From assembly GCA_918298275.1 (NCBI GenBank), contig CAKJZO010000081.1:1-64000 (forward strand): 64,000 bases of DNA, in the 5' to 3' direction. Of the stretch, positions 19,532-28,944 are shown in pieces (positions within the stretch are counted from its first letter, which is position 1; every line of letters starts with the position of its first letter). A program made the translations under genes and the position numbers. The DNA comes from Spirochaetota bacterium. GTDB lineage: Bacteria; Spirochaetota; Spirochaetia; Sphaerochaetales; Sphaerochaetaceae. The notes under the pieces were generated by a model, which was not told the origin of the DNA, searched no databases, and saw nothing but the letters and a program-made list of their open reading frames with translations.

Positions 19532-19647
19532 TTGTTTTTCCCTCCGAAATAAAGAGAGTCGCTTATCCATTGTATCACGTTTTCAGACTAATACCACGGG
19601 TTAACTAAATATTACCGGAGAGAAGATACATTAGTAACTGTAGGTTT

Positions 19648-20748
19648 TTAATCGCGGGAGTGGATCTCCACACCCTTCTCTGAGAGTTCCTTCTTGATGG
19701 CAGTCTTGTTTTCATACATACGCGCATCGGCAAGACGGATGGCATCTTCGAGGGAAGTCTCCGAATTGAGCATGGCATAGCCGAACGAGCAGATATATGA
19801 AGTCTGCTTGAGGTCCTCACGCATATGGACAATGATTGATCTGATATCGAACTCGTTCGTATTGCGGCAGATTATCATGAACTCGTCACCGCCGACGCGG
19901 TAGGCCGTGCAGTTCTGCGGACAATCCTTGCGGAAGACTCCGGAAACCACTTCCAGCGCCATATCTCCTGCCTCATGGCCAAGGTTGTCGTTGAGGTACT
20001 TGAGTTCGTTCATGTCGATTGAAACCACACCGGTGATGGTCTGGGATTCCATCACCATGTCCTGATAGAAGCTCTGACGGTTGGGAAGTGATGTCAGCGG
20101 ATCCATCTTGGCCATGTGTATGTAGACAAGCACATAGTAAAGCAGGATGGCAGAAGTGAAGATAGCACTGTAATCCTTGAACCCGTCGAAGTAGAAATAG
20201 AGCAATACTCCTACCAATGCGCCGAGGACTATGTAGCGGGAAGCTGTCCTGTTCATCTTGGAATAACTGCGGAAATAGCGGATATTCTGAACTACGAAAA
20301 CGATAATATAGAAGCCGAACAGCACATACGGCAGGTATCTCAGCGGTCCGGCTGCAAAATGGTTGCTCTCATGGTACCAGACAACGATATGTGTCCACTG
20401 AGAGAAGAAGAACAGCGGAAGGCTTATAAGCCAGGGAATGACAAACAGCCAGGCTCGTCTTGGAATCCCGTTGGTTTCCGTAAGGATGGTCATGATCATC
20501 AGAATCAACGGATAGAGGGAATAAAGGCATGCCGTCAACATGGGTCTGAGGAGACTGAGGTGCTCGAAAGTCTGGGTCCATTTCTCAAGCTCGAAGATAA
20601 TCGATTCCAGAAGAAGAAGGACAACGACGATTATAGTCAGCTTCTTCATCCTCTCCGAAAGGTGCGCACTCACACCGAGGATGACCATCAGGCCTATCAG
20701 CTCATAGATCATGGAATAGTTTTCAAGGAAATAGTTCACGATCCACAT
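19648..20748 (-). CDS. Membrane-bound GGDEF domain protein (probable diguanylate cyclase)
   Basis: Multiple TM helices; MDPLTSLPNRQSF...YRVGGDEFMII intact GGDEF. Confidence 0.92.
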   Translation of the reverse strand: MWIVNYFLENYSMIYELIGLMVILGVSAHLSERMKKLTIIVVVLLLLESIIFELEKWTQTFEHLSLLRPMLTACLYSLYPLILMIMTILTETNGIPRRAWLFVIPWLISLPLFFFSQWTHIVVWYHESNHFAAGPLRYLPYVLFGFYIIVFVVQNIRYFRSYSKMNRTASRYIVLGALVGVLLYFYFDGFKDYSAIFTSAILLYYVLVYIHMAKMDPLTSLPNRQSFYQDMVMESQTITGVVSIDMNELKYLNDNLGHEAGDMALEVVSGVFRKDCPQNCTAYRVGGDEFMIICRNTNEFDIRSIIVHMREDLKQTSYICSFGYAMLNSETSLEDAIRLADARMYENKTAIKKELSEKGVEIHSRD

Positions 20749-20877
20749 ATGTTTTACCCGCCTATAATGATTACACTATTCCGTTCTCTTTTTCTACCCT
20801 TTTTTTCCAACCCGTCTGTCTTTGACTATATCAACCATAGGGTGCATAATGATATCAACCACGCAAAGGGGGATATC

Positions 20878-22062
20878 ATGGCATACACCGAGTATTTCGC
20901 ACCGACACATGTCTATTTCGGAAAGGAAACAGAGTATCTTGCAGGAAAAGTTCTTAAAGAGAAAGGCGCAAAGAAGGTCCTTCTTCACTATGGATCGGGC
21001 TCTGCAGAGAAGAGCGGACTGCTCGGCATAATCAGGAAGTCCCTTGAGGAAAACGGAATCAAGTTCATCGAACTAGGCGGCGTAAGGCCCAACCCCAGAC
21101 TCACTCTTGCCCGCAAGGGAATCGAGATCTGCAAGAAGGAGAACATCGATTTCATACTCGCAGTAGGCGGAGGATCTGTTCTGGACAGCGCGAAGTGCAT
21201 CGGCTACGGCACACCGTACGACGGGGATGTCTGGGATTTCTACTGCGGCAAGGTGGTACCGCAGAAGCGCCTTCCGATGGGAGCGGTGCTTACGCTGTCT
21301 GCCACAGGCAGCGAGATGAGCAACTCCAGCGTCATCACCAACGACGAGATTTATCCCAACGACAAGTTCGGCTGCAACACAAACCTGGGCAGACCGGTGT
21401 TTGCCCTTCTGAACCCTGAGCTCACCTATTCAGTATCGAAATATCAGACCGGAAGCGGCAGCACCGACATCATGATGCACACCATCGAAAGGTTCTTCCA
21501 CAACGGCCCGGCACTTGATTTCACAGACCGGATTGCGGCAAGCCTTCTCAAGACTGTCATTAAGAATACCGAGATAGCCCTCGAGAAGCCCGATGACTAT
21601 GATGCAAGGGCAAACCTCATGTGGGCAGGATCGCTTTCCCACAACGGCCTTACCAACATGGGATTCGAATCAAACGGAGACTGGGCCTGCCACAGACTGG
21701 AGCATGAGCTTTCTGCAATCTACGACGTAGCCCACGGTGCAGGTCTTTCGGCGATCTGGAGCTCCTGGGCACGATACGTCAAGGCCACGGACCCCTCACG
21801 CTTTGCAAAGCTCGGAAAGCTGGTATTCGGAATCGAGGACAAGGATGTAGACAAGGCCGCAGACAAGACCATAGATGCCTTCGAGAAGACTTTCTCAAGC
21901 TTCGGAATGCCCGTCAGGATCAGCGGACTTGGAATCGATGCAACCGACAATGTGTGCAGGATGCTTGCAGAGAAGGCCTCGCTCAAGGGCGCAAAGACCC
22001 TGGGCAACTTCCGTATTCTCGAGACCGAGGATATGTATCGGATTTTCAAGGCTGCAAGATAA
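20878..22062 (+). CDS. Iron-containing alcohol dehydrogenase (butanol dehydrogenase/YqhD-like)
   Basis: GGGSVLDSAKCIGYG, TLSATGSEMSNSSVI, TDIMMHTIERFF; start MAYTEYF preceded by AAAGGGGG. Confidence 0.9.
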   Translation: MAYTEYFAPTHVYFGKETEYLAGKVLKEKGAKKVLLHYGSGSAEKSGLLGIIRKSLEENGIKFIELGGVRPNPRLTLARKGIEICKKENIDFILAVGGGSVLDSAKCIGYGTPYDGDVWDFYCGKVVPQKRLPMGAVLTLSATGSEMSNSSVITNDEIYPNDKFGCNTNLGRPVFALLNPELTYSVSKYQTGSGSTDIMMHTIERFFHNGPALDFTDRIAASLLKTVIKNTEIALEKPDDYDARANLMWAGSLSHNGLTNMGFESNGDWACHRLEHELSAIYDVAHGAGLSAIWSSWARYVKATDPSRFAKLGKLVFGIEDKDVDKAADKTIDAFEKTFSSFGMPVRISGLGIDATDNVCRMLAEKASLKGAKTLGNFRILETEDMYRIFKAAR

Positions 22063-22074
22063 GCAGGTACTTAA

Positions 22075-22818
22075 TCAGTCTTCGTACTCTATTGAACGCA
22101 GGAAGGCCTTTGTGCGCTCTTCCTTCGGGTTTGCGAAGAATTCCTTTGAAGGCCCGGCTTCCACTATGTGTCCGCCCTCGATGAAGATCACCTTGTTCGA
22201 TACGTTTCTGGCAAAACTCATCTCGTGGGTCACCACAAGCATGGTCATGCCCTCTTCCGCAAGCTGACGCATAACGTTCAGGACTTCCCCTATCAGCTCG
22301 GGGTCAAGGGCGCTTGTCGGCTCATCGAAGAAGATTATTTCGGGCTTTGAGGCAAGGGCACGGGCGATGGCAACACGCTGCTGCTGACCACCGGAGAGCT
22401 GGGACGGATAGCTTGAGAGCTTGTCGGCCATGCCTACCTTCTCAAGCATCTGCTTTGCAATCTCGACGGCATCGTGCTTCTTCATGCCGGCACCTGCGGT
22501 GAGGCCAAGGGTGACATTGTCCAGAACGGTCTTGTTGAGAAACAGGTTGTAGCTCTGGAATACGAATGCGGTTTTCTTCCTGAGCTCGGCGATATCGGCC
22601 TTGGTGGCCTTGTTCAGGTCAAAAGTCCTGCCGTCGAAGACCATCGTGCCGCTGTCGGCCTTCTCGAGGAAATTGAGGCATCTGAGCAGAGTTGTCTTTC
22701 CGCTTCCGCTGGGACCGAGAATGGCTACGACATCGCTCTTGTTGACGTCGAAACTGATTCCGTCAAGGACCTGGAGGCTGTCGAATCCTTTCTTTACATC
22801 ACGGATTTCAAGCATCAT
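22075..22818 (-). CDS. Amino-acid ABC transporter ATP-binding protein
   Basis: [48 protein letters not shown]. Confidence 0.94.
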   Translation of the reverse strand: MMLEIRDVKKGFDSLQVLDGISFDVNKSDVVAILGPSGSGKTTLLRCLNFLEKADSGTMVFDGRTFDLNKATKADIAELRKKTAFVFQSYNLFLNKTVLDNVTLGLTAGAGMKKHDAVEIAKQMLEKVGMADKLSSYPSQLSGGQQQRVAIARALASKPEIIFFDEPTSALDPELIGEVLNVMRQLAEEGMTMLVVTHEMSFARNVSNKVIFIEGGHIVEAGPSKEFFANPKEERTKAFLRSIEYED

Positions 22819-23489
22819 GAGTTTCTTCCTCCATAGCTTGACAGACGTTTTTCTCCCTTGCGCTGGATGAATGTCAGGAAGGTACAGAACAGCAGGTAGA
22901 TCAGGGCTACCTCGAGGTAAAGCCCCAGTGATTCATAGACACGGCCGTTGATGACCTGAGCCTGGCGGAACATCTCCATGACGGAGATGGTTGCTGCCAT
23001 GGATGTCTCCTTTAGCATTGAAATCAGGGAGTTTCCCAGCGCCGGGAATGCGGTTCTGAATGCCTGCGGGAGGGCAACATGCCACATGATCTTCGGGAAA
23101 GTCAGCCCGACGCAGTAGCCTGCCTCGATCTGGCCTCTGGAGACGCTCTCCAGCGCTCCTCTGATGGTTTCAGACATGTAGGCGCCTTCATTGAAACCCA
23201 GAACCAGCATTGCTGCGGTGAATGCCGGAAGCTTGATTCCGATGCTGGGAAGTCCGAAGAAGACGATATAGAGCTGGACCAGAAGCGGTGTTCCGCGTGT
23301 TATCCAGATGTAGAACCTGCAGAGCTTCTGAAGTCCCCTGACTTTGGCATACTGGACAAGAGCCACCAGAAGCGCAACCACAAGGGCGATGGCAAACGAG
23401 AAAATGGTAAGAGGTACCGTTACCCGGATTCCGTAGCCCAGAAGCTTCGGGAAGGATTCAAGCAGTATCGACCAGAGCCTTTCGTTCAT
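22815..23489 (-). CDS. Amino-acid ABC transporter permease
   Basis: [18 protein letters not shown]...[28 protein letters not shown]; 4-bp overlap with ATPase gene. Confidence 0.92.
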   Translation of the reverse strand: MNERLWSILLESFPKLLGYGIRVTVPLTIFSFAIALVVALLVALVQYAKVRGLQKLCRFYIWITRGTPLLVQLYIVFFGLPSIGIKLPAFTAAMLVLGFNEGAYMSETIRGALESVSRGQIEAGYCVGLTFPKIMWHVALPQAFRTAFPALGNSLISMLKETSMAATISVMEMFRQAQVINGRVYESLGLYLEVALIYLLFCTFLTFIQRKGEKRLSSYGGRNS

Positions 23490-23496
23490 CTAAGTG

Positions 23497-24279
23497 TCAG
23501 TTTGCCTTTGTCAGGTCTGTTCCGAAGTACTTGATAGACAGGTTCGAGAGGGTTTCGTCTGCTCTTGCCTGACTGAGGAATGCGTTGATGGCGTTCAGCA
23601 GCGCCTCTGTCTGCTCGCCTTTTCTGATGGGATAGCAGACGGGTTCACCGGCTACGGTCTGTACGATCTTGATGTTTGCATCGGGATGCTCTTCGAGATA
23701 GCTGTCCACCGAGCCCTTTGCATTGATCGTGGCATCCACTCTGCCCTGCTCGATCATCATCATCGTCTCGCCGAGGGTATCGACATAATCGACTGTTGCA
23801 CCGTAGTTCTCTGCAAGCTGGGCGTATGTCGAGTTGGGTGAATTGCTGGTCTTGCGGCCCTTCAGGTCAGCAAGGGTATTGATCGTGGTGTTGTCGCTGC
23901 GGACAACCAGAACCGCCTCCGTGTAAAGGTAGGGATCCGAGAATGAGAACTTCTGGGCCCTTTCTTCCGTATAGCCTACTCCGTTGCAGGCGATATCGAA
24001 GACGCTCTGCTCAACGCCGACAAGAATCGATTCCCAGGGAACCTCATGGAACTCGGGCTTCACTCCGAGACTCTGTGCCAGAAGGGATCCAAGCTCGACA
24101 TCGAAACCGGTGAGGGTGTCACTTGCATCGTGGTATGTCCATGGGGTCCAGTTGCCTTCCGTGGCGATGATCAGGGTTCCCCTCTGCTTGATTGTTGTCA
24201 GGCTGTCCTCTTTTGCGCCGGCGGCGAAAAGGGAGACAAGGCATATCGACAGTAAAGCTGCCATGATTATCTTCTTCAT
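23497..24279 (-). CDS. Amino-acid ABC transporter substrate-binding protein
   Basis: Signal peptide MKKIIMAALLSICLVSLFAAG; GTLIIATEGNWTPWTYHD...GFDVELGSLLAQSLG; GGAG 7 nt upstream. Confidence 0.92.
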   Translation of the reverse strand: MKKIIMAALLSICLVSLFAAGAKEDSLTTIKQRGTLIIATEGNWTPWTYHDASDTLTGFDVELGSLLAQSLGVKPEFHEVPWESILVGVEQSVFDIACNGVGYTEERAQKFSFSDPYLYTEAVLVVRSDNTTINTLADLKGRKTSNSPNSTYAQLAENYGATVDYVDTLGETMMMIEQGRVDATINAKGSVDSYLEEHPDANIKIVQTVAGEPVCYPIRKGEQTEALLNAINAFLSQARADETLSNLSIKYFGTDLTKAN

Positions 24280-24433
24280 CATTATTCTCCTATATGGTTT
24301 GAATATATTAACTGATGTCGATTTTGACAACAACAAGGTGTTCAATAGTTATGAATTATCTCTTTGTGCAACCTTCCCGAATCCTATTGACGGCAGACGC
24401 GGTATCAAAGAAAATGAAAACGGAGAGAGAACC

Positions 24434-25450
24434 ATGAGCCTTGTATCTTCGATAACCCTTATAGTCACCGTCATTATCATCTACTACGCACTGATAAGAA
24501 TCTTCGCCGTGCTTTTCAGGATTACCGGGCTTCCCAAGGAAAAATCAATTTTCCAGGCCGTCTCCCTCCTTACCAATGCAGGCTTTACGACCGGTGAATC
24601 CGAGATAATAGTCAGCGAGAAGACAAGAAGGCACATAGCCACTGCAGCCATGTTGACCGGATACTTCTTCTCCGTGCTCATCGTATCGCTTTTCATCAAC
24701 CTGTTTCTGAGCATCGACTTCTCAGCCATCAGCGAGCAGATACATCTGCTTATCCTTGAATTCGGCGGAATGATTGCATTCCTGCTCATTCTGCGCATCC
24801 CTGTAGTTGATAAGGCCGTAAGCAAAGGTCTGGACGGGGTTACCGTGAAGCTTTTCAAGAAAACGGCCAGAGAAAACTACATTTCCGTTCTGGACACCTA
24901 CGGCAAGGATGCTGTCGTGAACATCTTCCTCTACAGGGTCCCCGATTTCCTCGAAGGAAAATGCATAGTCGATACGGACATGAGGAAGAAATACAACGTA
25001 AACGTCCTCATGTACACCAGAAACGGACAGAACCATTACGTCAAGGCCGATACCATCTTCTCCAAGAACGATACCCTCATTGCCTTCGGTCCCCTTGCCT
25101 CCATCAGGGATGCTTTCCTCTTGAAAGAAAGACCGGATAAGCATGACAGGAAGAAATTCACGGAATTAGAAGAGAACTCGATCTCGATCATGTCCAACTT
25201 CGGTTATCAGATCATGGCGGACATCAAGCTCAAGAGAGTACCGCCTGTGCTCTCCGAAAAGAGTCTTCTGGAAAGCAAGATCAAGGACTACTTCTCCATC
25301 AACATCATGATGGTCTCAAGAAACGGGGAAACACTGAACATCACCAAGGATACCGTCCTTGAAAAAGGAGACCGGGTCATTGCCTTCGGTCCCTATGAGA
25401 GCATCAACACTGTTTTCGGAAGCATCCGCAGTTCAGAACCGGAGGAATGA
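24434..25450 (+). CDS. Membrane protein with TrkH-like pore-loop motif and two C-terminal TrkA_C (RCK_C) domains
   Basis: TM segments with FQAVSLLTNAGFTTGESE; two repeats VDTDMRKKYNVNVLMYTRNGQNHYVKADTIFSKNDTLIAFGP / LESKIKDYFSINIMMVSRNGETLNITKDTVLEKGDRVIAFGP. Confidence 0.8.
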   Translation: MSLVSSITLIVTVIIIYYALIRIFAVLFRITGLPKEKSIFQAVSLLTNAGFTTGESEIIVSEKTRRHIATAAMLTGYFFSVLIVSLFINLFLSIDFSAISEQIHLLILEFGGMIAFLLILRIPVVDKAVSKGLDGVTVKLFKKTARENYISVLDTYGKDAVVNIFLYRVPDFLEGKCIVDTDMRKKYNVNVLMYTRNGQNHYVKADTIFSKNDTLIAFGPLASIRDAFLLKERPDKHDRKKFTELEENSISIMSNFGYQIMADIKLKRVPPVLSEKSLLESKIKDYFSINIMMVSRNGETLNITKDTVLEKGDRVIAFGPYESINTVFGSIRSSEPEE

Positions 25451-26245
25451 TCCGATATACTGCACTTCTCCCGGCACTGCTATGCCGGGATTTTTTATTT
25501 CAAAGGACATTCCGAGATTGCATTCCTCTGCAATCATATCGAAGTGGCAGATTGCAATCCCGAGGTCAATCTTCTGAAGATCCCAGCCGTTCTCCCCTAC
25601 ATATCCCCTGCCCGGCTTCTCATAGAAATGGGCGTTGCAGTCACTTATCACAACCCTCCAGGGCTGCTTGTTCACGGCTGACGGAGCAAGCCTCACAGCC
25701 TCAAGCGCCTGCGAAAGATTACCTGCATTCTCAGTGGTCAGAGGTCTGTCAAATGACCCGACAAAGAAAAGCTCATCAAAATCCAGCCTGCTGTCGGCTC
25801 TGACGCCCTTTCTCATCAGGGTTTCCCTCAATGACATCTTCCTCGCAGGATATCCGAGCGGACTTACACACGGCATGACTTCATCCGGGCCCAGGTCCAT
25901 GGCTTTCTCGAATGCTCCGCGGTTCATGGTTCCGGCTATCCAGGTGGTGCCGATACCCAGGCTCTGGGCATAGAGGACAATCTTCTCGAATTCATATCCG
26001 AAGGCCTCTTCGGCATGGGCAACACGTTTCATCTTGCCGGCAATGAAGGTATCGGTCCCTACGATGACAGGACTTGAAAGGCCATCGGTCTTGGCATCGA
26101 GGATCTTCCATACAATCGGAAGACCATAGGGATTACCGGCCTTTCGGGCAAAGTCCATGATTTTCCGGACATCGTCTTCGGTAAGTGCTCTTCCGTCAAA
26201 CGTACGGACGCTGCGTCTGCTTCGGATCACATCAATAGTATTCAT
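25433..26245 (-). CDS. Nitroreductase family protein
   Basis: MNTIDVIRSRRSVRTFDGRALTEDDVRKIMDFARKAGNPYG; ALEAVRLAPSAVNKQPWRVVI. Confidence 0.85.
   Translation of the reverse strand: MNTIDVIRSRRSVRTFDGRALTEDDVRKIMDFARKAGNPYGLPIVWKILDAKTDGLSSPVIVGTDTFIAGKMKRVAHAEEAFGYEFEKIVLYAQSLGIGTTWIAGTMNRGAFEKAMDLGPDEVMPCVSPLGYPARKMSLRETLMRKGVRADSRLDFDELFFVGSFDRPLTTENAGNLSQALEAVRLAPSAVNKQPWRVVISDCNAHFYEKPGRGYVGENGWDLQKIDLGIAICHFDMIAEECNLGMSFEIKNPGIAVPGEVQYIGSFLRF
25470..25500 (+). terminator. Rho-independent terminator inside the antisense 3' coding end of the nitroreductase gene
   Basis: CCCGGCA-ctgcta-TGCCGGG followed by aTTTTTTaTTT. Confidence 0.85.
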
Positions 26246-27231
26246 TCTTCTCCCCTCATTTTCTTCAACACGATTCCGATATCTCCGTCGATGCATATGG
26301 ACTGCTTCTCGATCTGTCTGATGCTGTAGGCTTCACCGTAGTTGATGCAGGCGTAGACCGCCTTCGGGTTCGATGCCGTCATCTGCCAGAACGGGTATTT
26401 GATGATCACGGGAGTATTGGAACCCACTCCGAGCTCAAGGTAAAGGACATGGAGATTCCTGTGCTCATACAGATAGTCCGAGTACGCCTCGGAAGCCCTG
26501 CGCCAGCCTTCGTCCTCGACGAAGCTGTCATCGGAGCGCAGGTTCATCACAACCTTCGAGCCGTCAACCGGACAGGTCGGGACAAAATCGGAAGGTATGC
26601 TCATCAGAACCTTCCCGTCTTCAGGTTCACGGAAGATTCCGTCCTTGTCTCTGACAAAGCCCTGTGCCTCCATTGCCTTCATGACCCAGCTTTCATTGTC
26701 GAAGGTTTCACGGATGGACGGATTCGTGCTCTGGAACAGCCCGAAGTCTCCCTGAGTGTAGAACAGCCTGCTTTTGTCGAACCCGGCTCTCTGGAACTGA
26801 TGGTCTACATTCGTGGTAATAACGAAGAAATCCTTATCTTTGACAAGTTTCAGGAGATCGTTATAGACAGGGCGCGGAGCATCCAGATATCTGTTTATGT
26901 ATATGTAGCGTGCCCAGTAAGCCCAGAAAACCTCATCGGAACCGAAATCCGCAAAGCCTCCGCCGTACATGTCCCTGAAGCCGTACTTCTGTGCAAAATC
27001 ATGAAACCAGAGATCAAAGCGCTCGCCGCTGTAGATGAATCCGGCGGACGTGGAAAGACCTGCCCCCGCCCCGATTACTATGGCGTCGGCCGTATCTATT
27101 TCAGTCCTCAGCCGACCGATCTGCTCGTCGAAGGTTCCCAGCCCTCTGGAAAGCTGAAGGTCATAGTTCCTTACCGCGTTGTATCCGCTTTGGATGGTAT
27201 CCCTGTATCCGTCATGAAAGAAGCGACTCAT
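26242..27231 (-). CDS. SirTM-like class M sirtuin (Sir2-family ADP-ribosyltransferase candidate)
   Basis: DAIVIGAGAGLSTSAGFIYSGERFDLWFHDFAQKYGFRDMY, FFVITTNVDHQFQRAGFD; start with GGAGG upstream; directly after a Zn-macrodomain gene. Confidence 0.85.
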   Translation of the reverse strand: MSRFFHDGYRDTIQSGYNAVRNYDLQLSRGLGTFDEQIGRLRTEIDTADAIVIGAGAGLSTSAGFIYSGERFDLWFHDFAQKYGFRDMYGGGFADFGSDEVFWAYWARYIYINRYLDAPRPVYNDLLKLVKDKDFFVITTNVDHQFQRAGFDKSRLFYTQGDFGLFQSTNPSIRETFDNESWVMKAMEAQGFVRDKDGIFREPEDGKVLMSIPSDFVPTCPVDGSKVVMNLRSDDSFVEDEGWRRASEAYSDYLYEHRNLHVLYLELGVGSNTPVIIKYPFWQMTASNPKAVYACINYGEAYSIRQIEKQSICIDGDIGIVLKKMRGEE

Positions 27232-28006
27232 AGAACCTCCGATCCTCATCAAGGAAGACATTGAACACCACCTGCTCCACTGCTCCTTCATGGTCTTTCA
27301 GCCAGGAATCCACCGTCGAGGTTGCAATCTCGGCGGCCCTGTAGTTGGGGAAGCTGAACACCCCGGTGGAAATGCAGCAGAAGGCCACGCTCTTGAGGTT
27401 GTTTTCAAGACACATGTCCAGAGTGTTGGTATAGCAATCGGCAAGATCCTTCTCCAGGCTCTCGGTAAGGCGTCCCGTGACAATCGGACCTACGACGTGT
27501 ATGACTTTCCTTGAAGGAAGGTTGTAGGCATCCGTGAGCATGGGGATTGCAGTGGGCTGCTCATAGTCCGGTCCGTACTTCTCCCTCAGCTTATCCATCT
27601 TCCGGCTGCACTCCTCGCGAAGCTGGATGCCTGCGTAGGTGTGGATGCAGTTGTCTATGCAGTTATGCATGGGGACAAAGCAACCGAGCATCTGGGAGTT
27701 GGCGGCATTGACGATGGCATCCACCTCCAGCCTTGTGATGTCTCCCTGCCAGATTGACATCCGGTTTCGGATCACGGGAATGTTACAGAGCCTTACGATT
27801 CCCCTTTCCGCTGCCAGTTCCGAAAGATATTCATCCTGGACTTTAAGAAAATCGGAATCCTTCTGAGATGGCATCCTGACGTTGAACAGACTGCGCAGAA
27901 GCCTTTTCTGGGAAGCGCCCTCCGAGGGGATCTCAAGATTGACGTACTCCGGATTCTCTTTCAGAAGCGATCTGATCAGAAACAGCCTTTTCTCGATCTG
28001 GTCCAT
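27212..28006 (-). CDS. Zn-dependent macrodomain protein (ADP-ribosyl hydrolase, SirTM-operon type)
   Basis: MSIWQGDITRLEVDAIVNAANSQMLGCFVPMHNCIDNCIHTYAG; Cys/His motif of Zn-macrodomains. Confidence 0.9.
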   Translation of the reverse strand: MDQIEKRLFLIRSLLKENPEYVNLEIPSEGASQKRLLRSLFNVRMPSQKDSDFLKVQDEYLSELAAERGIVRLCNIPVIRNRMSIWQGDITRLEVDAIVNAANSQMLGCFVPMHNCIDNCIHTYAGIQLREECSRKMDKLREKYGPDYEQPTAIPMLTDAYNLPSRKVIHVVGPIVTGRLTESLEKDLADCYTNTLDMCLENNLKSVAFCCISTGVFSFPNYRAAEIATSTVDSWLKDHEGAVEQVVFNVFLDEDRRFYESLLS

Positions 28007-28016
28007 TTGTCACTCC

Positions 28017-28943
28017 TCAAATCAGGTTTTCCTGTTCCTCGATCCACGAGACCTGCGGAACATCGTGTATGATATCCCCGTCCATGTAGTTCCCTATCAG
28101 AAACGGAGAGTCCGGATCATGAAGCCGACTGCGCTGAAGAACCTTCTCTGGCTCGGCGTTGGCATAGCAGTAGCGACAAAGATGCCTACAGGTATTATAA
28201 GCTCCGATATCGCAGGAAAGATAGCATGCACATTCGGCTCTTGCTCCTTTCTTCTTCGGTGCATTCAGACGTTTTCCTATTGCCTTCTCGTAATCGCTGA
28301 TGCGCATGCATCCGCCGCAGTCCGCTCCGTAGCCGGCAAGCTCGTCCCCTTCTGCACAGGGTCTGACCGTCATCCCGTGTGCGGCGGCCATATCGATGAA
28401 GGCCTTGCCCAAGAACAGCCGTTGCTCCTTTGGAACTTCCCGGGCTTCCGGGAAGTTCCGTCTTACCTTGGGATAAAGGTCAATGAAGCTTATCACTGCC
28501 GTCCGGGTATACCCGTCAAGCTCTGCGGTCATCTTCTCGAATGCCCTGAGGTGATAGTCCATAGAATACTTGTCAGATATGAAAATCGGGTCATATCTCC
28601 ATCCTATGGCATCGATTCCCACGATATCAGACAATCTTCTGAAGTCATCCAGAAGTCTGTGCTTATCGGGAACGTTGGGCTCGATGTCATGTCCGTAAGG
28701 CGTAATAGTAACGTACCAGTACTGTCCGTAGTCCTTCAGAAGGTCCATATAGACGAACATCGGGGAAGGATTCTTGGTACAGAATCCGATTGCATCCACG
28801 ACCGACGGATCCAGACGGTATCGGCTTACCTGACTTGGATTGAATGGATTGCGTACGCAGACAGAGCCCTCACGAAGCCTGTTTGCGAACCACCGGGAAT
28901 AGAATGCGGGAATATCAGTTCGCTGGCCCGTGTTGATGATCAT
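28017..28943 (-). CDS. DUF1848 family Cys-rich protein
   Basis: MIINTGQRTDIPAFYSRWFANRLREG...FCTKNPSPM...DAIGWRYDPIF; C-terminal CRHLCRYCYAN. Confidence 0.82.
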   Translation of the reverse strand: MIINTGQRTDIPAFYSRWFANRLREGSVCVRNPFNPSQVSRYRLDPSVVDAIGFCTKNPSPMFVYMDLLKDYGQYWYVTITPYGHDIEPNVPDKHRLLDDFRRLSDIVGIDAIGWRYDPIFISDKYSMDYHLRAFEKMTAELDGYTRTAVISFIDLYPKVRRNFPEAREVPKEQRLFLGKAFIDMAAAHGMTVRPCAEGDELAGYGADCGGCMRISDYEKAIGKRLNAPKKKGARAECACYLSCDIGAYNTCRHLCRYCYANAEPEKVLQRSRLHDPDSPFLIGNYMDGDIIHDVPQVSWIEEQENLI

Positions 28944-28944
28944 G

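Noticed and set aside
20116-20877. N-terminal extension of the Fe-ADH ORF
   Set aside because: Antisense to the GGDEF gene; real start is ATG 20878 with a strong Shine-Dalgarno
23984-24433. N-terminal extension of the RCK_C membrane protein ORF
   Set aside because: Antisense to the ABC substrate-binding gene; start ATG 24434 fits the TM domain
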